Positions 55,912-63,816 of a stretch of 64,000 nt of DNA are shown one piece after another (the first letter of the stretch is position 1; each line of letters begins with the position of its first letter). Origin of the DNA: JAVVHH01 sp963848035. Its GTDB lineage: Bacteria; Pseudomonadota; Alphaproteobacteria; Acetobacterales; Acetobacteraceae. The translations under genes and the position numbers were made by a program. The notes under the pieces are model-generated. The model did not search any database. It was not told the DNA's origin and worked only from the letters and a program-made list of their open reading frames with translations. The stretch lies in assembly GCA_963848035.1 (NCBI GenBank), contig CAWKCD010000001.1:3038001-3102000 (forward strand), given 5' to 3'.

Positions 55912-56774
55912 TCAAAAAGGGCGGGTTTGGACCTTTGAAATCGGCGCGACGATCTCGTCCTGCGCCTCGATCAGCAGCAGGTCGCGCGCCCCGGCGGCCG
56001 CGGTGTGCCGCAGGATCCCGTGCACCGAGGCGACGGCGGCCGGCATGGCAGCGTCGGCCCGGCCGGTCGCGGAGCATAGTGATAGCAGGAACAGCGCGGC
56101 GGTCAGCGTCGCCGGCGCCGCTGGCCGCGACGTGCAGCCGCTCGACCGCAGGCGGCGTGGATACCGTTCCGGTCGGCGGCGACCACGTCGAGGGTGCCTG
56201 GCGGCGTCTCGCTGTCCGACGAAGCTGGTCAGCAGCACGGCGCGCGGGCCCTGCGGGGCGCATGCGGCGACTGCAACGCGGCCATGGCGCGGCGGGCGGC
56301 GGCGCGGTCGGGACAGGCGATGCCGGTCAGCTGCTCGAGTTCGAACTGGTTCGGCGTCAGCAGGTCGGCGGCCGGGACGAACGGCGTCGGCGATCAGGCG
56401 CGGGATCGCGGTCGCGGACGTAGACGCGGCCGGCGTCGCCGATCACCGGGTCGCAGCAATAGAGCGCGGCCGGGTTGGCGGCGCGCACGCGGGCCACCGC
56501 GTCCAGCATCGCTTCGGCGACCGAGGCGTCGCCCATGTAGCCGGAGAGCACGGCGTCGCAGCGTGGCGAACACGCCCCGGCGCTCGATCCCGGCAACGAG
56601 GTCGGCGATCTCGGCGCCGGTGGAGACCTGGCCGGTCCAGCCGCCATGGCCGGGGTGGTTGCTGAACTGGACGGTGTGGATGGCCCAGACCTCGGCGCCC
56701 AGGCGCTGCAGGGGAAAGGCGGCGGCGGCGTTGCCGACATGGCCGTAGGCGACCCAGGACTGGATGGAGAGCAT
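55912..56774 (-). CDS. pdxY: Pyridoxal kinase PdxY-like, multiply frameshifted
   Basis: About 287 codons in total, the PdxY length. It starts MLSIQSWVAYGHVGNAAAAFPL (ATG 56774; GTG 56780 possible), then VLSGYMGDASVAEAMLDAV, a piece LTPNQFELEQLTGI and the C-terminal HGILRHTAAAGARDLLLIEAQ in different frames. At least four indels lie between 56570 and 56100. It would phosphorylate pyridoxal for PLP salvage. Divergent from the OYE-type gene. Confidence 0.8.
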
Positions 56775-56829
56775 GTTCACTATCGTAAGAAGCTAGACGC
56801 CGCGTGCGAGACGCGGCAAGTGAGCCGCC

Positions 56830-57909
56830 ATGGCCACTCCGCTCCTCTTCCAGCCGATCACCTTCCGCTCCGTCACCGCGCCGAACCGCATCGCGATCTC
56901 GCCGATGTGCCAATATTCGGCGACCGACGGGGTCGGGCGACGACTGGCACATCCAGAACCTCGGCGCCAAGGCGATGGGCGGACCCGGGATCGTGTTCAC
57001 CGAAGCGACGCATGTGTCGGCGCTCGGGCGGATCACCCATGGCTGCCTCGGCCTGTGGGACGAGGCGCAGCGCGATTTCATGAAGCGGTTGGTCGCGCTG
57101 ATCACCTATGGCGGCGGCGTGCCGGGCATCCAGGTCGCGCATGCCGGGCGCAAGGCGAGCAGCCAGCGGCCGTGGGAGGGCGGCGCGCGCGGTGCGTCCG
57201 GAGGAGGGGGGCTGGGTGCCGTGGGCGCCGAGCCCGATCCCGTTCCACGACAACTCGGTCGAGCCGCATGCGATGAGCGCCGACGAGATCCGCAGCGTGA
57301 TCGGCGAGTTCGCGACCACGGCGCGGTTGGCGCGCGAGGCCGGCTTCAAGATCATCGAGCTGCACGGCGCCCACGGCTATCTGCTGCACTCGATGCTCTC
57401 GCCGGTCAGCAACCAGCGCAACGACGGCTATGGCGGCGATCTCCGGGGCCGGGCGACGATGCTGATGGAGGTGATCGACGCCGTCCGCGCCGAGTGGCCG
57501 GACGAGCTGCCGCTCTTCGTGCGGCTGTCCTGCAGCGATTGGATGGCCGGCGGGCTGACGGCCGATGACAGCGTCGAGGTCGCGCGCTGGCTCGGGAGGG
57601 CGGCAAGGTGGACCTGATCGACTGCTCGAGCGGCGGGATCGAGCCGACGATCCGGATCCCCTCGATCCATCCCGGCTACCAGGTGCCGTTCGCCGAGCGG
57701 ATCCGGGCCGAGACCGGGAATGCAGACCGGCGGCGGTCGGCATGATCCGCTCGCCGGAGATGGCGGCCGAGATCGTGGCGAACGGGCGGGCGGACCTGGT
57801 GTTGATCGGGCGCGCGGTGCTGGCCGATCCGGGCTGGCCGTTGCGGGCCGCGGCGGCGCTCGGGGTGAAGCCGGAGTTGGTGAAACAATATCAACGCGCC
57901 ACCGTGTGA
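56830..57909 (+). CDS. namA: Old-yellow-enzyme family NADPH dehydrogenase (NamA/YqjM-like), multiply frameshifted
   Basis: About 360 codons. FMN enzyme reducing activated C=C bonds. Pieces read LLFQPITFRSVTAPNRIAIS and PMCQYSATDG, then ITHGCLGLWDEAQ, GIQVAHAGRKASSQRPW, ELHGAHGYLLHSMLSP, and finally RADLVLIGRAVLADPGWPLR. Frames change near 56936, 57195, 57600 and 57725. Each is repaired by one base in a G-rich spot. Confidence 0.82.
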
Positions 57910-57957
57910 GGGTCGCGCTTCCTGGCTCGTATCATCGACGTAGCTCAGGAGACGCTC

Positions 57958-58416
57958 ATGTCTAACCGAACGATCCTCGCCGCCGTCGCGGCGTCAATTC
58001 TTGCCACCACCAGCGTCTTTGCGCAGACGCCGGCCGTCCGTCCGCGTCCGCGGCGCCGGCGGCGCGCAGCGACTATCGCGGCGCGGGGCGGATGCAGCAT
58101 CGGCTGACCGAGGTGCATGACCGGCTCGGCATCACGCCGGCGCAGCAGCCGCAATGGGACGCGCTGGTCGGCACGCTCCGCGACAACGCGGTGGCGATGC
58201 GGGCCAACCCGGCGGTGCAGGCGATCCGCTCCGGACGGCTCGACGCGGTGCAGGAGATGCGCGCGGCCGCCGACCTCGCCCGCCAGCGCGCCGACGCCAT
58301 GCAGCGGACGCTGCCGGCGGTCGAAGCGCTCTACGCGGTGCTTTCGCCGGAGCAGCGCCAGATGGCGGATCAAGAGGTCAACCGCATGATCGCATCACGG
58401 TCATCACCGCGGCTGA
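57958..58416 (+). CDS. Spy/CpxP-like periplasmic protein, frameshifted
   Basis: About 153 codons: signal peptide MSNRTILAAVAASILATTSVFAQ, a helical region GRMQHRLTEVHDRLGITPAQQ with LTEVHDRLGIT and LSPEQRQMADQEVNRM (the LTxxQ pattern region), and a histidine-rich end HHGHHRG. Frames change near 58045 and 58393. Spy-type proteins are periplasmic chaperones; the final histidines suggest metal binding. ATG 57958 follows CAGGAGACG. Confidence 0.75.
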
Positions 58417-58511
58417 GGCGAAGGGCCGCTTGCCGAAGGGGGCGGCGGCCCTTATACAGCCGGGCTTCGCTGCCGGTCGGTATCGGCGGCCCATCCTGCA
58501 GGACATAGACG

Positions 58512-58739
58512 ATGAAGCCCGGCATCCATCCCGAATACCATGAGATCAACATCATCATGACCGACGGGTCGACGTTCAAGACGCGCACCTGCGCCGGCAA
58601 GCCCGGCGACACGATGCGGCTGGACATCGATCCGAAGTCCCATCCGGCCTGGACCGGCGTGCAGCGGATCATGGACACGGGCGGCCAGGTCGCGAAGTTC
58701 AACAAGAAGTTCGCGGGCATCGGTCTCAAGAAGGGCTAA
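58512..58739 (+). CDS. rpmE: 50S ribosomal protein L31
   Basis: A 75-residue ribosomal protein of the bL31 family. MKPGIHPEYHEINIIMTDGSTFKTR is its opening, and SHPAWTGVQRIMDTGGQVAKFNKKF its core. Only one cysteine remains, so it is the zinc-free (C-minus) form. Followed by its own terminator. Confidence 0.96.
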   Translation: MKPGIHPEYHEINIIMTDGSTFKTRTCAGKPGDTMRLDIDPKSHPAWTGVQRIMDTGGQVAKFNKKFAGIGLKKG

Positions 58740-58767
58740 GCCGCCCTCAATTTTTTGCTGCCGACCG

Positions 58768-58802
58768 AAAGGCCGTCCCTTGAACAAAGGGGCGGCCTTT
58801 TC
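58768..58802 (+). terminator. Terminator of rpmE
   Basis: AAAGGCCGTCCC pairs with GGGGCGGCCTTT across a loop of about nine bases and is followed by further T. A heat-shock-like promoter element overlaps it. Confidence 0.82.
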
Positions 58803-58807
58803 CATGT
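58779..58807 (+). promoter_or_regulatory. Candidate sigma-32 promoter of hsp20
   Basis: CTTGAAC, 16 bases, CCATGT resembles a heat-shock promoter with a slightly long spacer. Its -35 part falls in the loop of the rpmE terminator. Transcription from it would begin near 58815, giving an 88-base leader that matches the size of a ROSE element. Confidence 0.4.
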
Positions 58808-58819
58808 CCAGTTTGTCCG

Positions 58820-58903
58820 AGGCGCCCTGATGGGGCTTCGGAAACGACCAACGGCCGGCCCTCTGGGCGGCCATTCAGTGACCTTGCTGCTTTGGAGGTT
58901 CTC
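58820..58903 (+). ncRNA. ROSE-like RNA thermometer in the hsp20 leader
   Basis: The leader folds into three short hairpins: GCCC/GGGC (58824-58836), GGCC-G-GCCC/GGGC-GGCC with loop UCU (58853-58872) and a final one (58881-58900) in which ACCUUGC pairs with the Shine-Dalgarno region GGAGGU, leaving a bulged G within UUGCU. This is the arrangement of ROSE thermometers, which hide the ribosome site at low temperature and open on heating. ATG follows at 58904. Seen by hand pairing only. Confidence 0.65.
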
Positions 58904-59389
58904 ATGACGACTTTCGACTTTGCACCCCTTTTCCGTACTGCGATCGGCTTCGATCGCATGGCCCGCCTCGCCAGCTCCGCGCAGGAACAGGCCAGCGCGC
59001 AGGCCTATCCTCCCTACAACATCGAGCGCACCGGCGATGACAGCTATCGGTTGACGATGGCGGTGGCCGGGTTCAGCGAGAGCGAACTCGAACTCGTCGT
59101 GCGCGACAACACGCTCGTGATCACCGGCCGGGTCAAGGCCGAGGAGAACAAGGGCGAAGTGCTGTATCGCGGCATTGCTGGCCGTGCGTTCGAGCGTCGC
59201 TTCGTGCTCGCCGACCACATCGTGGTCGAGGGCGCCGACCTCCAGAACGGGCTGCTGCATGTCGGCCTGAAGCGCGTGGTGCCGGAGGCGCTGAAGCCGC
59301 GTCGCGTCGCCATCGGCGCCGGCACTCCGGCTAGCCAGCCGGCGATCGCCAACGACAGCGCTGCCGTCGAGGCGACCCAGGCGGCCTGA
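58904..59389 (+). CDS. Small heat-shock protein Hsp20
   Basis: A 161-residue alpha-crystallin-type chaperone that holds unfolding proteins. The crystallin domain covers about 45-140, with YNIERTGDDSYRLTMAVAGFS, IAGRAFERRFVLADHIVVEGA and LQNGLLHVGLKR. The N-terminus contains PLFRTAIGFDRM, the usual form in alphaproteobacterial IbpA-type proteins. Start ATG 58904 with GGAGG; controlled probably by the thermometer and a sigma-32 promoter. Confidence 0.95.
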   Translation: MTTFDFAPLFRTAIGFDRMARLASSAQEQASAQAYPPYNIERTGDDSYRLTMAVAGFSESELELVVRDNTLVITGRVKAEENKGEVLYRGIAGRAFERRFVLADHIVVEGADLQNGLLHVGLKRVVPEALKPRRVAIGAGTPASQPAIANDSAAVEATQAA

Positions 59390-59435
59390 CGCCTGCACAG
59401 AGGAGAGGGGGCCGGGTGGAAACGCCCGGCCCCTT

Positions 59436-59624
59436 TCACGTCTTGAAGAACTGGTCGGCGGCGCTGCGGAAGCTTTGCTTGCGTGCGATGTCCGCTTCGA
59501 CCCGCGCAATCTCCGCGCGCAACTCGGCAATATAGCTTTCGAGCTCCGCCACGCCCAAGCCATCGAGCGGCAGCGGGGCGAAACGCGGCTTCGGCCGGGG
59601 CCGGTCGTCGTCGCCTGGAATCAT
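59436..59624 (-). CDS. DUF1192-family small protein
   Basis: A 62-residue protein with core LDGLGVAELESYIAELRAEIARVEADIARKQ, a short coiled coil, as in the DUF1192 family of alphaproteobacteria. Function unknown. ATG 59624 with GGGAG upstream. The longer frame above it was rejected, as it is antisense to trcR. Confidence 0.82.
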   Translation of the reverse strand: MIPGDDDRPRPKPRFAPLPLDGLGVAELESYIAELRAEIARVEADIARKQSFRSAADQFFKT

Positions 59625-59759
59625 CGAAGCTGATCTCCCTCTATGCTCTGATAGCAGGGCTTGCAGGCTTGACCGCCAACCCGGCGCGGTCCCATATCCC
59701 GCTCTCTCAATAAAATGAACCGCCTGGCGCGATATAGCGCAGCCGCGGGCGAAGGACAC

Positions 59760-60339
59760 ATGATGAGCTTGCCCCTGATGCCGAAAGCCACCGCTGTGTG
59801 GCTCATCGAGAAGACCGCGTTGACCTTCACCCAAATCGCCGAATTTTGCGGCATGCACCCGCTGGAGGTCCAGGCGATCGCCGATGGCGAGGTCGCGCAG
59901 GGCATCGTCGGCTACGATCCCGTCGCGAACATGCAGGTGACGCTCGAGGACATCAAGGCGCGCCGAAAAGGACCCGGAAGCCCGGCTGAAGCTGATCCCG
60001 CCGGCCAATGCGGCGAAGGTCAAGCGTGGCGCGCGCTACACCCCCGTGGCCAAGCGCAACGACCGGCCCGACGCCATCGCGTTCCTGCTGCGCAACACGC
60101 CGCAGCTGTCCGAGGCGCAGATCATCAAGCTGCTCGGCACGACCAAGGACACCATCCACAAGGTCCGTGAACGCACGCACTGGAACAGCGCCAACATCAA
60201 GCCGCGCGATCCGGTGATCCTCGGCCTTTGCAGCCAGTCGGACCTGAACGCCGCGGTGCAGAGCGCCAACGACCGGTTGGCGCGCGACGGGCAGGCCGTG
60301 CCGGTGCCGCCGCCGCCGGAGACCGACGAAGCGGCCTGA
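59760..60339 (+). CDS. trcR: Cell-cycle transcriptional regulator TrcR (DUF1013), frameshifted
   Basis: About 193 residues. MPKATAVWLIEKTALTFTQIAEFCGMHPLEVQAIADGE reads as a helix-turn-helix, and the second part starts KRNDRPDAIAFLLRNTPQL and includes IIKLLGTTKDTIHKVRERTHWN. The two lie in different frames, joined if one G near 59966 is removed (giving IKRAEKDPEARLKL). TrcR is an alphaproteobacteria-specific and often essential regulator, so sequence error is the likely cause. ATG 59760 follows AAGGA. Confidence 0.85.
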
Positions 60340-60368
60340 TCGACCAAGAGGGAGCGCGCTGCCGCTCG

Positions 60369-60446
60369 CTAATGAACGTGCATCGCCAGGCTGGCGGCTC
60401 CAGCGATGACACCGCTGGCGAGGATGAAAAAGAGAAAGCGTCCCAT
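60369..60446 (-). CDS. Putative 25-residue membrane peptide
   Basis: A short frame with GGAGGG six bases before ATG 60446. The peptide starts MGRFLFFILASG and ends LAMHVH; most residues between are hydrophobic, long enough for one membrane helix. It lies between trcR and a small HisKA-like gene. Unknown; good ribosome site and composition are the only support. Confidence 0.4.
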   Translation of the reverse strand: MGRFLFFILASGVIAGAASLAMHVH

Positions 60447-60513
60447 TGAGGCCCTCCAAAGCGGGGCAGCGATGGGACGCAATCGTGGCGCGACCGTGTC
60501 CACGCGGTGGTGC

Positions 60514-60748
60514 TCAGGCGGCAGGATCGGCCTTCGGTTTCCTGGAGGCGCGCTTCCGCCCGGCGCACCGACTTCACGACGATATCGCCCGCTTTCACAA
60601 CTTTGGGATCGTCATGCGCGAGGAGCCGATCGGCGACCAAGAGGGCGGGGGCGAGAATGCCCCGCAGGTCGTGCCGCAATGCCGAGGTGGAGGCTTCGAG
60701 CGCCGCCAGGCGGGCCAGTTTGGCCGCTAAATCGTTATCTGAGTCCAT
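60514..60748 (-). CDS. Small protein with histidine-kinase-like H-box, probably frameshifted
   Basis: About 77 residues. LRHDLRGILAPALLVADRLLAHDDPKVVKAGD resembles the first helix of a histidine-kinase dimerisation domain (HD-L-R), but no ATPase domain follows. In frame, the sequence runs on antisense to trcR; one base removed near 60550 would give a lysine-rich end and stop at 60514. ATG 60748. Confidence 0.5.
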
Positions 60749-60767
60749 GTGCTCGCCGATCACCGCC

Positions 60768-62141
60768 TCAGGCGGATGCTGGTGCATAGAAAGCCACGCC
60801 TTCATCCGTAAAGGTGGACGTCGTGGCCAGGATGGACGCCCGTTCAGTGGCGGCCGAGGTAAAGAAGTGGGTGCCGGATCGGATGTCGAAGAAGCGGTAT
60901 ACGGCACTGTCGCCGCCTTGCGGCGCGGCGTGCTCGTAGAACCCGACGCCCTCATAGGTCAGGTCCGAGCGGGTGCCGATGACGGCGTCGCGCTCCGTTG
61001 TGTTGGACGTGTAGAAATGCGTGCCGTGGATGGTGTCGAAGAAGCGGTATACGGCGGTGGCCGCCGGGTCGGCCGGGCCGGCGAGGGCGCTGAACTGGGC
61101 GCCTTCGTAGACCAGATCGGGCCTGGACTGGATGATGGCGTTCCGTTCGATTTCGCTGCCGGTGAAGAAGTGGGTGCCGTCCGAGGCGGCGAAGAAGCGG
61201 TAGATGGATAGGGTGTTGCCGTTGAGCGAGGCGGCGCTGTCGTCGTCGAGGATAACGGCGTTGGGCGTGCCGCGAACGGTGACGCCGATGCTCGGGACGA
61301 TGCTGTTCAGCGTGACGGCGAAGCCTTGGTCGGGTTGCGCGATGGTATTTCCGGCGACGGCCACGGTGAGGGTGATGCTGGCGGCGCCGGGCGCGAAGGT
61401 GAGCTGCCCGGACGGAAGTGCGCCGCCGACGAAGTCGCTGGCGGCAGCGGCGGCGGTGCCGGTCAGGCCGGGGTAGGGGGCGCCGACGATCTGGTATGCG
61501 ACGGTGGTCGCGAAGGTCAGGTCGTTATGGCGGGTGATCGTGAAGTGATAGGCCGTGGTGCCGGCGTTGCCCTCGACCTGCACGGGATCGGCCGCCGAGA
61601 CGGTGTAGAGTGGGTAGAGGCCGTTGATCCCTGCGATGTCGCCCGGGCTGAGGTCGCGATCGAGGCTGGTCGCGACGGGGTACATGATGGTGACCGGGTC
61701 GGTGGTGTGGGCCAGGCCGATGGCATGTCCAATCTCGTGGGTCGCGACTTGCAGGAGGGTGACGCTGAGGTCGGCGTAGCTCCAGTTGCCTTGGCTGTCC
61801 GGCGTGAGCGGGTCGATGGTCGGGTCGAGCAGCCGCACCACGGTGTCGTTCGGCAGGTAGCCTCCCGAGGAGCGGACGATCGTCTCGCCGATCGTGTAGG
61901 GCGACGCGAAGGTGCCGAAACCGATGCGGATCGCGGCGCTGGGAGAGTCGGCGACTTGGGTGAAGGTCAGGCCGGAGATGGACGACCAGCGGTCGAACGC
62001 GGCTTGGATGGTGGCTTGATAAATGGCGTCGATCGGGTTGGTGAACGGGGCGGGGCTGTCGACGGGGAAGTTCTGGCTCTCGAAGCTCCAGCTGACGGCG
62101 TTGCTGGACCGTTTTGGCCCTTCGTATGCGTATTCCGTCAT
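60768..62141 (-). CDS. Matrixin-like metalloprotease with Calx-beta domain and DUF5648 repeats
   Basis: A 457-residue protein. The zinc site is HEIGHAIGLAH (H135, E136, H139, H145), with a Met-turn at about residue 153 (TIMYP). A Calx-beta-like region covers about 185-300. The C-terminus has three repeats of about 48 residues, each with a core like YRFFDTIHGTHFYTS (DUF5648). There is no N-terminal signal, so export by a type I system is likely, although no such genes are near. No glycine-rich RTX repeats are seen. Confidence 0.83.
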   Translation of the reverse strand: MTEYAYEGPKRSSNAVSWSFESQNFPVDSPAPFTNPIDAIYQATIQAAFDRWSSISGLTFTQVADSPSAAIRIGFGTFASPYTIGETIVRSSGGYLPNDTVVRLLDPTIDPLTPDSQGNWSYADLSVTLLQVATHEIGHAIGLAHTTDPVTIMYPVATSLDRDLSPGDIAGINGLYPLYTVSAADPVQVEGNAGTTAYHFTITRHNDLTFATTVAYQIVGAPYPGLTGTAAAAASDFVGGALPSGQLTFAPGAASITLTVAVAGNTIAQPDQGFAVTLNSIVPSIGVTVRGTPNAVILDDDSAASLNGNTLSIYRFFAASDGTHFFTGSEIERNAIIQSRPDLVYEGAQFSALAGPADPAATAVYRFFDTIHGTHFYTSNTTERDAVIGTRSDLTYEGVGFYEHAAPQGGDSAVYRFFDIRSGTHFFTSAATERASILATTSTFTDEGVAFYAPASA

Positions 62142-62339
62142 CGTTCACTCAGCCGATATCGTGTGCAAGCCTTGCCATACGAAGCGGCCATTTGGAATCA
62201 AGTTCGCGGGCTGCGCGTGATCCTGGCGCTAAAAGCACCCTTACGCCGACGATGACGGCGTCCGGCGACGCCTTCCGGCAAGGTGTTGCCAACCTGCATC
62301 AAATTGGCGGACGATCGTGGACGGACACGGAGGACCGAC

Positions 62340-63725
62340 ATGACCCCGAATTCGCTCAGCGCGCGAGACATCGCGAGCCTGGTGCATCAGCAGACGGATC
62401 TTGACCGCCACTCGCGCGATGGCGCGATCCTGATCGACCGCGGCGAGGGCTGCCGGGTTTGGGACACCGAGGGGCGAGAATACATCGAGGCGATGGCTGG
62501 GCTGTGGTGCGCGAGCCTGGGGTTCAGCGAGCGGCGGCTGGCGGATGCGGCGCATCGGCAGATGCTGAAGCTGCCTTATTACCACACGTTCTTCGCCAAG
62601 GGGCACGAGCCGGCGGTGGAGTTGGCCGAGCGGGTGCTGGCGCTGGCGCCGCCGGGGATGGCGCGCGTGCTGTTCCAGTGCAGCGGTTCGGAGGCGAACG
62701 ACGCGGCGATCAAGCTGGCGTGGAACTACTGGGGCATCCAGGGCAAGCCGGAGCGGCGGAAGATCATCGGCCGCGTGCGCGGCTACCATGGCAACACGAT
62801 CGCGACGGTGAGCTTGTCGGGTCAGCCGCACATGCATGCGGGGTTCGGGCTGCCGCTGCCGGGCTTCGTGCACACGGAGAACCCGAATTACTACCGCTTC
62901 CACCATGACGGCGAGAGCGAGGAGGCGTTCAGCGCGCGGATGGCGGACGCGCTCGAGGCGCTCATCCAGCGCGAGGGGCCGGACACGATCGCGGCCTTCT
63001 TCGGCGAGCCGGTGCAGGGCGGCGGCGGGGCGATCACGCCGCCGAAGGGCTACTGGGCGGCGATCCAGGCGGTGCTGAAGCGGCACGACATCCTGCTGAT
63101 CGCCGACGAGGTTATCTGCGGGTTCGGCCGGACCGGCAACATGTGGGGCTGCGATACCTACGGGATCGAGCCGGACATGATTGCGTCGGCCAAGCAGCTT
63201 TCGGCAAGCTATCAGCCGATCTCCGCGCTGATCATCAATGGGCGCGTGCACGACGCGCTGCTCGAGGCGAGCCGGCGGTTCGGCACGTTCGGGCATGGCT
63301 TCACCTATGGCGGCCATCCCGTCGCGTGTGCGGTCGCGATCGAGACGCTGAAGATCTACGAAGAGCGGGACATATTGGGGCATGTCCGCGACGTGGCGCC
63401 GGTGTTCCTGGCGGGGTTGGAGGCGTTCCGCGACCATCCACTCGTCGGCGACGTGCGCGGCGTGGGGCTGATCGCGGGGGTGGAGTTGATGGCCGACAAG
63501 GCCAAGCGGGAGCCGTTCCCGGCGGCGGCCGGCGTGGGCGCCCGGGTGATGGCGGCGTGCGAGAAGGAAGGCCTGATCGTGCGCGCGATCGGTGACCGGA
63601 TCGCGTTCACGCCGCCGCTGATCCTGGACCGTGCCGAGACGGCCGAGCTGTGCGCGCGCTTCGGCCGTGGGCTCGATCGGGCCTGGGCGGAGATGCAGGG
63701 ACAGGCCGCGCTCGCGGCGGAGTAG
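62340..63725 (+). CDS. Class III omega-aminotransferase
   Basis: A 461-residue PLP enzyme. The start DRGEGCRVWDTEGREYIEAMAGLWC, the PLP-phosphate region FQCSGSEANDAAIKLAWNY, the metal-like DEVICGFGRTG and the PLP lysine in IASAKQLSAS are intact. Likely amino donors are omega-amino acids such as beta-alanine or taurine, or putrescine, with pyruvate as acceptor. ATG 62340 follows GGAGG. An ABC permease gene of the sulfonate/nitrate type begins 91 bases on. Confidence 0.9.
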   Translation: MTPNSLSARDIASLVHQQTDLDRHSRDGAILIDRGEGCRVWDTEGREYIEAMAGLWCASLGFSERRLADAAHRQMLKLPYYHTFFAKGHEPAVELAERVLALAPPGMARVLFQCSGSEANDAAIKLAWNYWGIQGKPERRKIIGRVRGYHGNTIATVSLSGQPHMHAGFGLPLPGFVHTENPNYYRFHHDGESEEAFSARMADALEALIQREGPDTIAAFFGEPVQGGGGAITPPKGYWAAIQAVLKRHDILLIADEVICGFGRTGNMWGCDTYGIEPDMIASAKQLSASYQPISALIINGRVHDALLEASRRFGTFGHGFTYGGHPVACAVAIETLKIYEERDILGHVRDVAPVFLAGLEAFRDHPLVGDVRGVGLIAGVELMADKAKREPFPAAAGVGARVMAACEKEGLIVRAIGDRIAFTPPLILDRAETAELCARFGRGLDRAWAEMQGQAALAAE

Positions 63726-63753
63726 TCTTGCCTGCGCGCTAGGCTGTTTTCGT

Positions 63754-63786
63754 CCGTCCCTCTCCGCTCCATGCGGAGCGGGACGG
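63754..63786. promoter_or_regulatory. Hairpin between aminotransferase and permease genes
   Basis: CCGCTCC-ATGC-GGAGCGG inner stem, with outer CCGTC / GACGG pairing. No T-run follows, so an attenuator or mRNA-processing role is as possible as termination. Confidence 0.4.
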
Positions 63787-63816
63787 AGGCATGATTGTTG
63801 CTTCCACGTTGCAGAG

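Noticed and set aside
60197..60955. 252-codon leftward frame across trcR and the small HisKA-like gene
   Set aside because: Only the middle part reads as protein; the remainder is antisense to trcR. A shorter, frameshifted gene ending at 60514 fits better.
60840..61210. Repeated DNA pieces such as GAAGAAGCGGTATAC that might suggest a CRISPR or tandem array
   Set aside because: They are imperfect copies encoding the three DUF5648 protein repeats, with no constant spacer length.
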